Shown: positions 33,652 to 59,148, numbered from the stretch's first letter. The stretch is 64,000 nucleotides of DNA from Limnoperna fortunei (GCA_944474755.1 OX104115.1:74004993-74068992); one strand, 5' to 3'. Notes: generated by a model not told the origin, from the letters alone. Made by a program: numbers and translations.

Positions 33652-36150
33652 ACTGTTGACAAATATTTTTTCTACAACACACAGAATGTTAAAATATTAT
33701 ATATTTTAAACATATCTAAAAATTTGGCAATGAATTATTTTTCATATTTATGTACAAAATATTTATCAATATTAAATATAAAACATTCCGATATTTAAAG
33801 AAAGCAATAATTATAAAAAGTGTGTAATTTAAGTTTTAAAAAAAGCATTTAATAAAACTAATAATAGTGTATACAATATATCAGTAATGATACATATTTG
33901 ATACTTCATTGCTAATATTTTATTTTTGTTTACTTCACTGTTAAAGATTTGCATTTTCCACCTTCACATTAGGATTGGACACAGGGAAGACAACTCATAT
34001 CATGTCTATCCTGCCTACCTGTGGTAGTAGACACACTGGTGGAAAACAAATTCCACCTTACCTGTGGCAGACATTTTAATTGCTTAACAACCTGAACTAA
34101 GTATTTTAATTTACATAATTTTTTAGCAGTATTTTCTTTGTTATCTCCCCTTTTATTATGTATATAATTTGTTGTGTTTTTGTTTGCAGTTATCTATAAA
34201 AACCAATAACTTACATTTATTTTTTAACTGTTATTTTGAATTTTGTTGATAAGTTTCTTTTTAAGTAAGTGTGAATTTTATGTGTACATTTGGTTGAAAG
34301 TAAGTTTTATATTGTTTTTTTTTTAAATTCACCAGTTTTCGTTTCAATAAACCATCATGTTAATATTTTGGTAATTTGTATTTTTCTATTATTTATGTTT
34401 GTTATCCTTCTCCATTCTAAATAGAAACTTAACAGACATCAAATCTTAACCATCTTTAAATTATTATTTTCTAATATGTATTATTTATTTAGCCAATTTT
34501 CTTGAATGACATTGAAAGTTTAATGTTTAAAATTCAATTTTTTTTTAAATTATCAGTCTTAAATTTTTATTCTTTCTTAATAATTCTATGAAGTGCTCAA
34601 TAGTACAAGGTTATTGCAGCTGGTGTATGTAAGGAACAATAACTCCGTAGTAATCCTTTATCTTATAGCAGAAGTCTAAAAATAATTTAATTATAATTTT
34701 TGTTATAAATGATACTAGTTTCTTCAAGAATATTGCATGTCATGCAATATTACAATTTACTGGATGCATGATATTGACCATGTTATAAATAAAGGAATTT
34801 AAGTTCAAAAGTAATGTTTTGCTTCCTGATGGCCAGTAGAATATATATGTGTTATCTCACCAGTGATATATTTGTGATGTGTTTAACTTTTATGATTTAT
34901 TGTTTTTTTTCTAGTTCAGGTTGTTTAGCATACAAACAAGTCAATCAAATATGTTGTTTGTAAACCTATACATTTAGTTTTGAAAAATTGTTAAATTTAA
35001 AATGAATTTCAGCCCATATGTGTTTCTTAATAAATTGCTGTTATAAGAAACTTCAGCATGAAAAATAAATTTAAAATGTATTTTTCAAAGTTCCTTGGTA
35101 CTAAATGTATTATCTCCCTTGATCATGTTATATGGGAGATAACTCGTTGAAAAAAATATTATTGTTAAATGTTAATATGAATACAATTTGAAAAATATTG
35201 AAAATAAGTGATATGATCTTGGGATATTTTCTGTCACTTTAGATTTTACAAGTATTCATTTACACACTATAGATAATTCTTTTTGGAATATCATGGAAAA
35301 TTTAGGTATTTTGCAATTCTATTTTATAGTATAAATCATGACATGGGCAATCATTTTAGATTTAATAGTTTTCTTGACATTATTATCAGGAATAATCTCA
35401 AATTAAAGTGTTGTAAAAAAAATACTGTTTACATTATGTTTAATACAATTTAAACATTTGTTGTGTAGGCATTGAGACATTTTATCATGATTTTGACTCC
35501 GGGAGTTTATGAAAGACTCCAAATCCTAAATAAGACTAATCGAGTTGAGTAATAAATGACTCCTCATCCCAAAAGAGACCTTGTAGAGTTGAGTTTTAAA
35601 AACTCCTCATCCAAATAATACTAAGTGAGTTGAGTTATAACCAGATATTCATAAAGTAATATATTGAATTCTAATGTTATAATTCCTCATTTCATTGCTA
35701 TGACAATACATTTGTTTAAGGTGTACATACAAGATTGTGTTTTTTTCTTCTCAAATATTTTAGAATTGAAAATATTTCAAATAATTTTTGTTTGTTTTCG
35801 AAATTATTTTGTTGTGTTTTATATTGGAAGAACCTACTAACACACAGAATGAGTATAAAAATGGAAAAAAGTTATAATAAATTATGTTGATAAAAAACAT
35901 AATTAATTATGATGATAAAATAACAATAATGTTGATGGGGAAGACCTCGCAATGATATAACATGTGCATTAATTTTTTTAACGTTTAAGATTTTTGTTAC
36001 TAGGACATTGAGGTAAAATGTCATATTGTTATTCAAAGCAGTTTTTTCTAAAATTATTAATTTCAAAGAATTTAGTTAAAGTAAGGTAATCTTTTTAATA
36101 CTCAACAAAATTTATTAAGCCTTATGTCCAGAAATAAAATTTATTTCCCA
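33652..36150 (+). other. 3' UTR and downstream flank of the TMEM131-like gene
   Basis: Very AT-rich DNA with no coding signal. AATAAA hexamers at 33851-33856, 34346-34351 and 34788-34793 are candidate poly(A) signals. Which one is used cannot be told from sequence. ORFs here are short and composition-driven. Confidence 0.5.
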
Positions 36151-36353
36151 ACCAAAATTATATATATTGGACTGTATGTTTTTTCTTCGTTTTATCATGG
36201 AATCCCGCTGTTGGCTACCAGTACTTAAGAGTTGACTTGTATATCTGCTTTGAATAATACTTTATTTAATTTTTTTTTTATGTTGCTTATATGTTATTGT
36301 TTGCGAAGAACATCTTAGATGAAAAAGAGTTCTTTTCAGTTTCTTTTTCTAAA

Positions 36354-36461
36354 ATAATTTAAATGAAAAAGACCAGAGTTGTCGGAAATGAATGTTATAC
36401 TGTTGTCATAATTTAAATGAAAAAGACCAGAGTTGTCGGAAATGAATGTTATACTGTTGTC
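36354..36461. repeat. 54-bp tandem duplication
   Basis: ataatttaaatgaaaaagac... is repeated from 36408 with no visible difference. It lies downstream of the TMEM131-like gene. Confidence 0.95.
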
Positions 36462-36845
36462 ATGGTTATAGAAAAATATTTTTCTGATTCGTTGTCTTGG
36501 AAACTTGAGTCGTCGTGGTTACGACTTTTTATCTAACATTTTATGTCAGGGTAGATAATACCAGGTTAATGTGGAGCTGTGAGATTGTTTTTTTCTTTTT
36601 ACTTTTCTCACAAACCACTTTTATACTGTCATGAAAAAATTTAAAAAAAATCTGCAGAAGAATGTGTTATTTTTTATTCATGTATATTAACACTTAATAT
36701 TTCATAGTTGCCCATTTGTAAGACTAATCGAAAACATGATGCAGGATATACCAGCAGCTTTGGTTTTAAAGTCATTGTTTCTTTATTGTTAATTTTGTCT
36801 GTTTTTTCAGTTTTTTCAAGTCCTTGTTTTTTCTTTGGATTAGAT

Positions 36846-37286
36846 CCCTGCTGCTCAGGTTGTTAAGGTCATCTGCTATTTAGTGGCCACTGTGGCTGAG
36901 TGGTTAAGGAAGCTTGTCTACTATTGATCAGGTGGTCTGTCAACACTGAGGTTGCAGATTCCAGTCTCACTGCAGACAGGGTGCACTTGACTTAATTGGC
37001 CAGGGTTGCCAGTTTTCCTACCAAAGGTCTGGTTTTTCTCTGGGTGCTCCATCTTCCTCCCCCCAATAAAAACTGGACACACTGATTTAGCTAAAAAATG
37101 GTGAAACTTGGCTTTACCCCATTTAAACAAACAAAACAAAATCATCTGCTTTTAATCATATACTTTGTCCACATGGAGGTTGTGGGTCCAAGTCTCATTG
37201 GTTGCAGTGTGTGCTCGACTCCAGTCTTAACAAACAAGCATTGCAAGTTTTCCTAACAATGGTATGTTTTCACCAGCTTCCTCCCC
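36846..37286 (+). mobile_element. Older SINE carrying a younger SINE
   Basis: Head cctgctgctcaggttgttaa at the left, and body ggaggttgtgggtccaagtc at the right from 37142. The break is filled by a second copy of the family. Confidence 0.75.
36881..37141 (+). mobile_element. Full-length SINE inserted in a SINE
   Basis: Head agtggccactgtggctgagt with ggttaagg A-box continuation, gaggttgcagattccagtct B-box region, and tail ending caaacaaaacaaaa. Flanking direct repeats tcatctgct(a/t)tt at 36869-36880 and 37142-37153 are target duplications. Confidence 0.88.
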
Positions 37287-38556
37287 TTGTTGTATTATGG
37301 ATGGAGTCTGTGGCGGTGTTTGTCTTTGGATAGCTTTATTGCCAGGCTTATCATTGTGACCTAGTCAACCAAATGTTTTATATTTTACTAATATGGTCCC
37401 CGAAACAACATAAAGGTTGAGGTGGGTATCTTGGTCACTATTTCCAAACTAGAGGCTTTTGGGAGCCTTTATTGCTTACCACATAAAATAAAAATTGTTA
37501 ATGACGGCAATCTTAAATGTCAGGTGGCAAAACATTTCTGCGAATTGGAAACAAGAATTGCTTATATGGTGGCCATGTTATTTCTCCGTACATAATGAAA
37601 TGAGGAATAATTGTAGAAGACCAATTATACATCACTTGTAACAAGTTACAAAGCCTTGTACTTTCACTGGTGATATCAGCCAACCAGAAACAAGAATTGC
37701 TGCTGGTGGCCATGTTTTAGTACAAAACCGAATCTATAAATATTCTGTACCATGATACAAAAAATGTGGACTTGTACTTTCCGAGTAGAAAATTTTTTAA
37801 AGAAATCAGCCACTCAGAAATACAGCATTGCCCATGAAGATATGTTTCTCAAGATGACATTGAATTATTGTACATGACCTTACATACTTTGGAAGTACAA
37901 ACAATATATAGTCTTGTTCTTAAAAGGAGACCAAAGTGTATTTTCCCATAATATTTCTATGTAAACTTGACCACTGCTTATGACCATTTTTTTAATTCCC
38001 TTTCCTAAAGTAGCTTGTTAAGGACCTTAAAAGGCACATGTCTGCGAAATATGGTTTCACTCAATCAGCGATTCCTGTAAAGACATTTTTATAAAGTTGG
38101 CCAGTCTTTAACAAGAATTGGTCATTGTAGCTATGTTTGTTTAAGAATCTGCACTCGAGTAGCAACATTCGGAATGGATCTTGTGGGGAACATTTTTTGC
38201 AAGTTTTATGCAATGAATGTTTTCTTGCATTAATTAGATTTATATTTTAATCCCACTTGCCCTGTGAATACATTTAATTAAGTCACATTAAATAGAGCTT
38301 GCTGTGACCAGAGTGAAAAATCTCTTTAAAGGTCCATGGTGGAGCAGTGCCATGCTAAAATATCTTTTCAAGAATTGTAATCTATTTTTCCTGTCCGCTA
38401 GCATTCTGCTCTTTATCCATCTGCTTCAGATTTTATATAAAATAGCTGAAGTATAATCTATCCATCAAAAGACCAACAAAAGAACAGTTTATTACAAGTA
38501 AACATGTAAACTTTCATACATCATCAAAGTTGGTTACATCATTTGTTACACCTTTA

Positions 38557-39335
38557 CTGATCATTAACCAGTTTACAGGTAAATCAGAACCAATATGATC
38601 AATCATTGACCAGTTTATAGGTAAATCAGAATTAATATGATCAATAGTTGAATAGTTATCAGGTATATCAGAAACAATATGATCAATAATTGACCAGTTT
38701 ACAGGTAAATCAGAAACGATATGATCAATCATTGACCAGTTTATAGGTAAATCAGAACCAATATGATCAATAGTTGAATAGTTATCAGGTAAATCAGAAA
38801 CAATATGATCAATCATTGACCAGTTTACAGGTAAATCAGAAACAATATGATCAATCATTGACCAGTTTACAGGTAAATCAGAAATGATATGAGCAATCAT
38901 TGACCAGTTTACAGGTAAATCAGAAACGATATGAGCAATCATTGACCAGTTTACAGGTAAATCAGAAACATGATAAATCATATACCAGATTACAGATAAA
39001 TCAGAAACAATATGATTAGTCATTGACCAGATTACAGGTAAATCGGAAAAAATATGATCAATAGTTGAATAGTTAACAGGTAAATCAGAAACAATATGAT
39101 AAATAGTTGAATAGTTAATAGGTAAATCAGAAACAATATGATCAATCATTGACCAGTTTACAGGTAAATCAGAAACGATATGATCAATCATTGACCAGAT
39201 TACAGGTAAATCGGAAACAATATGATCAATCATTGACCAGATTACAGGTAAATCGGAAACAATATGATCAATCATTGACCAGATTACAGGTAAATCGGAA
39301 ACAATATGATCAACCATTGACCAGTTTCCAGGTAA
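38557..39335. repeat. 42-bp minisatellite between the two genes
   Basis: About 19 units of gatcaatcattgaccagttt + acaggtaaatcagaaacaat + at. Because 42 is a multiple of three, the minus strand reads as a 267-codon ORF of 14-residue repeats (DHIVSDLPVNWSMI). I regard that as a by-product: it has no signal, no domain and no splice context. Confidence 0.93.
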
Positions 39336-39818
39336 TGATTTTTCTCCAAGAGATAGTTAAATTACACACAGATAGTGTGGGAATCTTAAGAACTATGATT
39401 TTGCCAACCTGGCATCTCACATGGACAAATCATTTTGGTAGTAAGTCCCTTCAGACATGTATTGATCAGTAACCCCCATGACCCTCCTGGAACTACCTCC
39501 TAATTCCTGTGTGCCTTTTTAAGAAGTAGTAAGTACATTAGTACCAGTTTTAATGTAGCAATGACTGCAAAGACTTGGTGAAGTTATTTAAGTGTAAGTC
39601 GGAATAATTTACCGTTGATTTTTTGTACTAGTTCAGGTTACCTGTTCTACATTTATGAAACTATTCTGTAGAATATGGTGCATCTAGCTGTAAACGACAC
39701 TGCTATTGAACCAATTACCTAATGAACTCCAGGGGAGCATGCTATTAAGTGTACTACAGTGATCATTTTCTATTAAATGATAATCATTTTAGTTTATTCA
39801 TCAGACATATATTTTGCA

Positions 39819-40065
39819 GGTCTCAGTGGTGGAGTAGTCAAGTTAGTTAGGGTTTGGGTCTGTCAACTTAAGTTGTGAGTTCGAGTCTCACTGCAGGCAG
39901 GGTGTACTTGACTCCAATCTTAATTGACAATGATTGCCAGATTTTCTACTGAAGGATGTTTCTCTGGCTACTTCAGCTTCCTCTCCCAATAAAAAACTGG
40001 ATGCAATGATGTAGGTGAAAAATTGCTCATCATGACATCAAACACCATTCAAACAACAAACTAAA
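39819..40065 (+). mobile_element. tRNA-derived SINE
   Basis: Head ggtctcagtggtggagtagt, B-box-like gttgtgagttcgagtctcac, body caataaaaaactggatgcaa, and tail aacaccattcaaacaacaaa. Confidence 0.82.
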
Positions 40066-43000
40066 CATATTTTGTCTGAGCGGACATGCCCATGCTGAAA
40101 GAAAAATTATTATGAAACAAAGAAAATAATAATGGTATTGGTATAAGCAGAATCTGCTTAATTAATCATAACTTGTTCAGTTTTTTTATCAATGGTAAAC
40201 TTCATTTCTCTCTGTAATGGAAATAAAATAAATACTGTCTTCATCTTTTTATTTTAATAGACATGTATACTTTCTGAGAACATATCCACAACATTGCACA
40301 AAATATCTTAATAAATAACTCTAATAAATCTATTACAAAATGGCCACTCTCACATCATCATTTGTACACATATGATAAAAATACAATCAGATAGACCAGA
40401 TAAAATACGATCAGAAAGAGCAGAAAAAATACAATCAGATGGACAACATAAAAATATGATTCGATAGACCAGATAAAAATGAGGGGTTCAAATTTGCTGA
40501 AAATTTCAGCATTTATGTAATTCTATAGAACTTTTAACACTGGAATATAGAGGCTATTTCTGTTTATCCTCCCAACATTGCTGACTTATCAAAGCTGTTT
40601 CCATCTCTGACCAGATGTATGGGCATTGCTTTATCCAGAACTTTTCCCTTTGAGGTTAATAAGGAATAACCACAAACTCTGTCTGCCCTAGGTAAAACTA
40701 TAAACAGTATGAATTACTCGTGGTAAAAATATTAAAAGCAGCTGTAACTTTTAAATATTAATTTATTGGCAAGTCAACATCAAACATAGATTAAACACTT
40801 TTAAAGGATACTGAGCAAGGGGATGTTTTTTTTTTTGGTTTTTTTTTTTGGGGGGGGGGGCGGGGGGGTCTTTAGTGAGGTCTTCGTTGTAAGTAATTTG
40901 GTTAAAAAAATTAAATGTTAAGAATAAAACAATTACATAATCTTATTTAAAAAAAAATTTAGTTCATCACTGATATTTTGCACATAAAATATGCCTGCCT
41001 TAATATCAATAGGCATAGTTATAAAGATTTGAAGGAAATATTTTGTGACATGGCTACGTAACATTAAGGAAATAAGTTAAGTTTTTCAGACATACACAAA
41101 CAATTTTGTAAACAAATTTTCAAATTAATCGTTGATTTCAAAAAAGCAAAGGTCATAAACTTTCATCAAACAGACAAACGAAATTAACATTAACAACAAA
41201 GAGGCCAAAGTTTAAATTTTTCAATAATTATCTCCCTTGATAAATTTATCTGACCTTTGCACTACAAATATAAGCAATGGTAAAAAATCCATAAATATTA
41301 AGATATCACCATGTGTAATATATGCCAAACAAGTCAATTGTATAGCTATCATTTAGAGCAGTCTGAAAAATAATATGGAAAGCAGAAATTCTGCATTTCA
41401 ATTTCAAATGAATTAAAAATTCACAAATTAACTAAGAACGCCATTGGAAATTAAAAAAATATATATAGCAGTATCAGAAATGATGCACTAAAACTTTAAA
41501 ATGTGCATTTTTATTGCTCATCAGTAGTTTGGGGGTTTTAACAATTTATGGATCATTAACTACATAAAAATTAATTTATAATTTGACCTATCAAAATTAA
41601 AAACAAGCTAAATTAATGTTCACTTATTACCAGGCTTGAGCATGAATAGTAATCCCTCTTTTGGGAGGCCATGTCACCAGAGGCCAGATCTCACTTAAGA
41701 CTACATCACATGCTGGTGCTTCACAACAAAAATATCCCCCTCATCAGAGGTTATCCTTTTGAAAAGGTCACATTTTTCGTGAGGAAGAATGGCCTCATGA
41801 GAGAGGAACTACTGTTTTTCTGCATGCTGAGCACAGAACAGGCAACTAAATAATAAGGTATAGTTTGTTGTCAATGACATAAATTAATTTTAAAAAAGAC
41901 CTCAAAATATCTCAAGTTACACACAATTTTTGGAAAAAAATTGCAAAACACTCGTACAAACATCTAAATAACTCACTCACAACATGCACTGGCAGTAAAT
42001 TATAATAAGCATTAATTTTATTTACAAATTGTCATGGAAACAAAATATTTGATAAAAAATAACAATTCCATAAGTGCTAACCATACTATTCAACAAACAT
42101 GTTTTTTCTTCATAACAGAGTAACAAATATTCGATAACAATGGTTCAAAATTATCTAAAATTACTTAGTACATTGTTTGTGTAAAATATTCAGCAGTCGA
42201 CAAAATGACCAACAAACATATTGCGTTAATGAACAAAAAAACAATTTCTTAACAATGAACAAATTAATTTTAACCAGTGTCAAACGAACAAAATTATAAT
42301 TTAGCTATATATATGTACAGAGCTTAAATTTGTTTATTTTTAAAATGTTTTCTTTAAATGAGGTTTTGCACCACTTTCATCAAACATTCAGCCATATCAT
42401 CATATTTAGTTTTTATTGGTGGAAGAAAAGTACCAAATAGGAACATCCGTCTGTGAAGTCTCTGATTTGGCTTTCATACTGTAAAACCAAGTAGGTAGGT
42501 CGTTACATGTTTTCATTAGCATCTCACCATAAACAATTAAAGCTCTGACATCCTGAATATATCTGAAATATTTCTTGCTGCTAGACATAAAACAACAAAC
42601 AATCAATCAATCAAAGATCTGTTTTGTCCTTTTATGCCACTACATTCAACTTCCAACCTGATCTTAACAATTTTAAAGTACTTTTGAAAGGTTGCAGTTC
42701 TTTTAGAAACTTTAGCTACCAATAAAACTAGTCACCACTATTGTGCTGCAAAAATTGTTAAAAGTTTTATTCAAACTTAATCAATTCCATTCTAACAGCA
42801 TGCAAGACATATATAGGAACAGAAATCCCTAAATGAACTTCACAAAAATATACACCTAGTTCATCAACAAACATTATAGAGAAGAAATGGTCTGTCAATT
42901 GTATTTAAATGACTAATAGAACTGAGTCATTTCAACTGACAATCAATGGAAGACAATTACCTTCTGCAAATAAAAAATTGTTAAGCTTTCACTACAAAAT

Positions 43001-44827
43001 AAAAAATTCTCCCTTTCACATAACATGCATACAATGTTTCAAACAATATTATTTCTGTATATGCAAAATATGTATACATTTAAAACCATAGAAACCTGCT
43101 CTAGTCACATGACATTATTCATATCACATGATCTACATGTGACTGCTCTATATATTTTTCAAACAGTTCTTAATCTTCCTTATTTAGCAAGTACATAAAT
43201 TGTATGTTCTGATAAATTACAAAGGAAATGCACCAATTTCAGCTGGCCCTGACATCTGGATATATTGTAATAGGTAACTATAACATGTCCATTCAGGGCC
43301 TGGAACATTGCACTTTAAGTTGTCTGCAGCCTTGGTGATTACTGAAATCTCCTCAAACAGCTGACAGAGTCAAAACTGTGTCCTTGTTTGACAAGAACAA
43401 TTGAAATCCAACCATTGTGAGGAATTGGCTGAAAAAAAAAAATAAAAACATGAATAATATTTCTAACAACAATTAAATAGATATATATACATAACTAAAT
43501 TACCAGTGCACCCTTGAAAATTTTGTCAGTAACATTTAGAAGTAGTTTTTCATATATTTCATAAGAAAACAAGGCTGATAACTGTGTCAGAAATATCTTT
43601 TTTCAACAAAAAGGGGGGACAACTCTATTACAGACAGTAAACCTGTCAAGGTGTGAAAAGTGAATGCACTAATGGGTATCAAGTAACCAGGTATGATATG
43701 ATTAGTGTTATAACGTCTTCACTGTTTGTTAGTAAAATGTACCACGATGGACCCATTGTACTAACAATACAAGGTATTATAATCATAAATCTTTAACAAA
43801 AAATTTCATTTTTGTTATTAAAGTAGTCAACATTTTTTTGCATTATCATCGTGATGAGGTAATATGCACCAAAGTGGCCCTTTTGAAAAAAACAGACATC
43901 TTTTGTTGTCCAAAGTGGTATTATTCCTTGTCTTTGTATAGGAAGCTTATGTTACTTTGACTTTTTATTTTGATTTTAATTCAAGTATCTTAAGATGTAC
44001 TTAATAAACTAAAGGAGTGTAAACAGACAAAAAGAAGACATGATAAATACATTTAAAGCTTGCTATTGATCTAAACGTGTATGTAATTTTCTGTATGGAA
44101 ATATTTATTTCTACTGTAAGTGAGTGTTGAAACATACTCGATGTAAGATATCCTTGAACGACATTAGAACAAGTGGGTGAAGTAGAAAACGGGATAATAC
44201 ATGTACTTAAGATAAACAATCACACCCACATGTTGTACGTATGAATATATATTAGCCTCAACCAATCCTTGTATGTTTGTCTACAGAAAAATTGCTGCAA
44301 TTTGAAATAAATTTTATACAGCTGTGTCTTAAACAGTTTTTTTATATACATGTAAAGTAAAAACAAGCAGGTTTTAGTCAGCCGCAGCAATAATATCTTA
44401 CAGAAGGGAGAGTTCATGTACTTCCTGCATTAGGGATCAATCATTTTCTGATCTGCTTGATGGTGTCAGATTTTTAGATTGAACATTACAAATATTTCAT
44501 TCTGAAGCTGACAATATTTTATTCCAAAAATTAATCATCTGTATATGAAGAAAAGCAGGATACTGGAACTTTAAATATTGTGTTTGTTCATACTGATGAC
44601 TCCTGTATTTTCCTAATAAAAAAATTCAACCCTTGTTTTCAATAAGACCCTGATAGATCCCTTACATTACTTGATATAATCAGGTCAATCCCATTGGACG
44701 TTTTGCCATAAATGTGGTTATCACAGTACTGCTGAAAAGTTAAGGTAGCATTATACACACCTTAATCAAGGTGTGTAGCATTATACACACCTTAATCAAT
44801 TTCTAACTGTTCATTTATCGCAGAACC

Positions 44828-44829
<2 letters not shown>
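40066..44829 (-). other. Probable long 3' UTR and downstream flank of the KLF gene
   Basis: AT-rich DNA without coding signal, with many ATTTA/TTTTA motifs on the minus strand and several reverse-complement AATAAA hexamers (for example 40248-40253). How far the transcript extends cannot be told. It includes an antisense SINE tail at about 42362-42425, an A/G-purine stretch at 40380-40475 and a G-run at 40849-40868. Confidence 0.35.

Positions 44830-44924
<95 letters not shown>
44830..44924. repeat. (GATT)n microsatellite
   Basis: About 24 uninterrupted GATT units start 38 bases beyond the KLF stop codon, so they fall in the 3' UTR if transcription continues past them. On the transcript they read as (AATC)n. 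Confidence 0.95.
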
Positions 44925-44961
44925 GTCATGTAAAATTATTCAAAAGAAGTTCTGGTTTACC

Positions 44962-56482
<11,521 letters not shown>

Positions 56483-57260
56483 CTTGTCACTTACAAAGTT
56501 TATTTCACAGATGACAGTAGAGTTAAAAGTCAGAAATGACGTGATAATCCTTTAATTACTTCCTTTTTGGAAAAAAAAATCTTTTGTAATTTCCTTTTTT
56601 GTCCGCCAATGTAATTAAAGTTATTTTAATATTTATATAAGTATTGTTTACGGATGCAACAAAGCACAACTTTCCTGTTCTATGATTAATAATCCCTTTT
56701 TACTGTTAATGAACAGCTACAAAGTATCTTCACGGACTGTGTTACCTATCCCCGATTCAACCCAGGAGGTGATATTAATACTGATAGCAATTTGAACTTA
56801 GGTGTTTAAATACAGTTAACAGCTCAAATCAGACCCCCTAGTTCTCTCTGTGTCAATCACGTTTAAAAGTCCACAAAAACGTTTATCCAACAAAACACTA
56901 ATGAACAATAGACCAATTCAGTGAAAATATTTTGAAAAATCTGAGATGTTTACAAATATACAATTAAGTCGGGATGACTTAGCAAACATTTCCCGTTTGT
57001 CGACATAGTGAAAAGATTTAAAGTAGGTGTTGTGTTGTCTCATCAGTACACACCTTTTAACAAAGGTAGCATAAGTAAGTCAAGCGTATCTAATGGCACC
57101 AATACATATGAATACAAATACATTTTTCCCTTTACGGAAGATGATAGTATTGAACTACGTCAGATGTTTTATGGCTTCCCATAATGTACTTACCTTCATA
57201 ATAGCATGAACAATTTTCAACGCAGGAAACCTATTATCACCTATGGATGCAACTCCATAA
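56483..57260 (-). promoter_or_regulatory. Candidate upstream exon/promoter region of the KLF gene
   Basis: A good minus-strand donor, TATGAAG|GTAAGT, ends at 57194 and could splice to the acceptor at 56463 as a 5' noncoding exon. The upstream ATG there reaches a stop after three codons. No TATA box or CpG-rich segment stands out, so this is a weak candidate only. Confidence 0.25.
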
Positions 57261-58479
57261 CTTTAATATTAATACAAATACACCCACTTGTGCATAATAA
57301 CATGTTTTTGATGAATGATGCATGACCATTAATAATTGATTTTTGCAATTTAAAATTATTTAATGCTTTTTAATGCAGGTATTAATATTGATTTGTATCT
57401 AAAACCGTAAAAAACGCAAATTATTGCAATTATCGTTAAAATTCTGAGAAACAGAAATTTGATATTAATAAGAAACTTTTATATTTATAGAAAACATAAA
57501 CATCTTAACAGGATTTTCTGTCTTATGTGATATTTAAAAAAAAAATGTGACAATCAGTCCATCACTTCTGAACAAAAAAATAACACCATCCACTTGTCTA
57601 CAAGTGATATCATACATGTTGTTATATCTTTCTCAAGACTAACTATGCACATGCCATAATATACAATGGTTGTTTGTTTGAATGGTGCAAAATACAATGT
57701 AAATATAAACTACATGTACATGAATAAAACAACCATTAAATGTAATTATAAGATTCAAATGCTCTTGGTTACAAAAGTGCAATTATTTGCAATGCATTTC
57801 CCATATGGTTCCTCTTGCAATAAAGGTCATTTGTGCAAAAACCTCTAAAGTTTACCCCTGGAAAACAGTTTTTTGTGCAAGTTGACATGTAAAACCTCAT
57901 TATTAACAAATAAAAAAGTATAGGTCATGCGGCAAAAATGACAAAAAATTTTGGAGAAAATATCTAACCTCCCTCTTTAATCGTTTTAAGCTCAATTTTC
58001 CAGGCTCTTATAAATTTCCTCCCAAATATCCAGCATTTTTAATCAATAATGTTTATAATTTTTAATTTGGCTATTTTCAGAACTCCAGCATCCAATCAGA
58101 TGCCTCAATGTATTTACTTCTGCATACTATCTTGGGGTAAAAAATTTCCCAGTGTTATGTAAACAAATAATTAGGCTATTGTAACCTCTTGATCTGCTGC
58201 ACACAACATGCACATGTATATATACACATGCTGCTACCGGTGTAAAAAATGGATTGATTGATTGGTGGTCTGCTGTACGTCAAGCGAGCAGTATTTCAGC
58301 TATATTCAGGACGGGAACAAGTTAAGAAACAAAAATTCAATGGAACATGGGGGTGGGATTAGACTGACACTGTAAAAGTATGGAGTTTTGGGTAGGGGTG
58401 GAAAATTTAGCCTTTTGTAGTGGCTACAATGAGCTCTTTTTCGAAATCTACAAAAGGGGTCTTTATCATGCAAGGAGCG

Positions 58480-58625
58480 TGACACTCTCCAAACACGTTA
58501 CCCACTACGGTCCGCGGTCAGGCTTTCCGTATTATGACTTAACAACCCCCCAACGAAAGGGTCTCCCCTATCCGCCACCAGGGGACGCGCTGGGCTGCTC
58601 TGTGGGTAGAGCACTGGGAACCCTC
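58480..58625. other. Unusually GC-rich patch with tRNA-like A box
   Basis: A short GC-rich island in AT-rich DNA, containing gctctgtgggtagagcactg, which resembles a tRNA A box. No cloverleaf or B box is visible, so it is more likely a fragment of a tRNA-derived repeat than a tRNA gene. Confidence 0.35.
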
Positions 58626-59148
58626 TGATAACTCTATAAAGTGTTAAACTAAATGTATATAACCATTTGCATATGCTAAAATGTTCCCATTAAAATTATA
58701 TAGTAGCTTTAATAATTCTCTATATGACAGTAGTCCAGTGTAACATCAATCATTCGTAGAGTAACTAATATGTGATTGGGGGGAGGGGGTTGATCATAAT
58801 AGTTTATTTTATGTTGGTGAACAATGATTGCAGTAAAGAAAAGTTACAAAGGCCAGAAGTACATGGGGGCTCCAATGAATCCCTCCCTAGTCTTTGCCTC
58901 ACTTCTACAGATAATCAATACTCGATGAATGCATGTCACAAAGTAAATAAAACGTCCAATTGTGACTTGTAAAAATTCTTTACCCTTGGTAAGTAACAAT
59001 TAAGAACAATCGAGGGAGACGGCTTGTTCCTGCTGAATGTAATGTATGACAACCTTGCATTCATATTTTATGACATGCAATTATAAATCAGAAACGGTGA
59101 GAGCAACTTTCGAATTGTCTTTTGTTATACAAAAATCATAAAAAGAAT

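Noticed and set aside
33285..33662. 125-codon minus-strand ORF
   Set aside because: Antisense shadow of the terminal TMEM131-like exon.
38514..39317. 267-codon minus-strand ORF
   Set aside because: It follows from a 42-bp tandem unit. There is no signal peptide, domain, splice context or start-site evidence. It is kept only as a finding to test.
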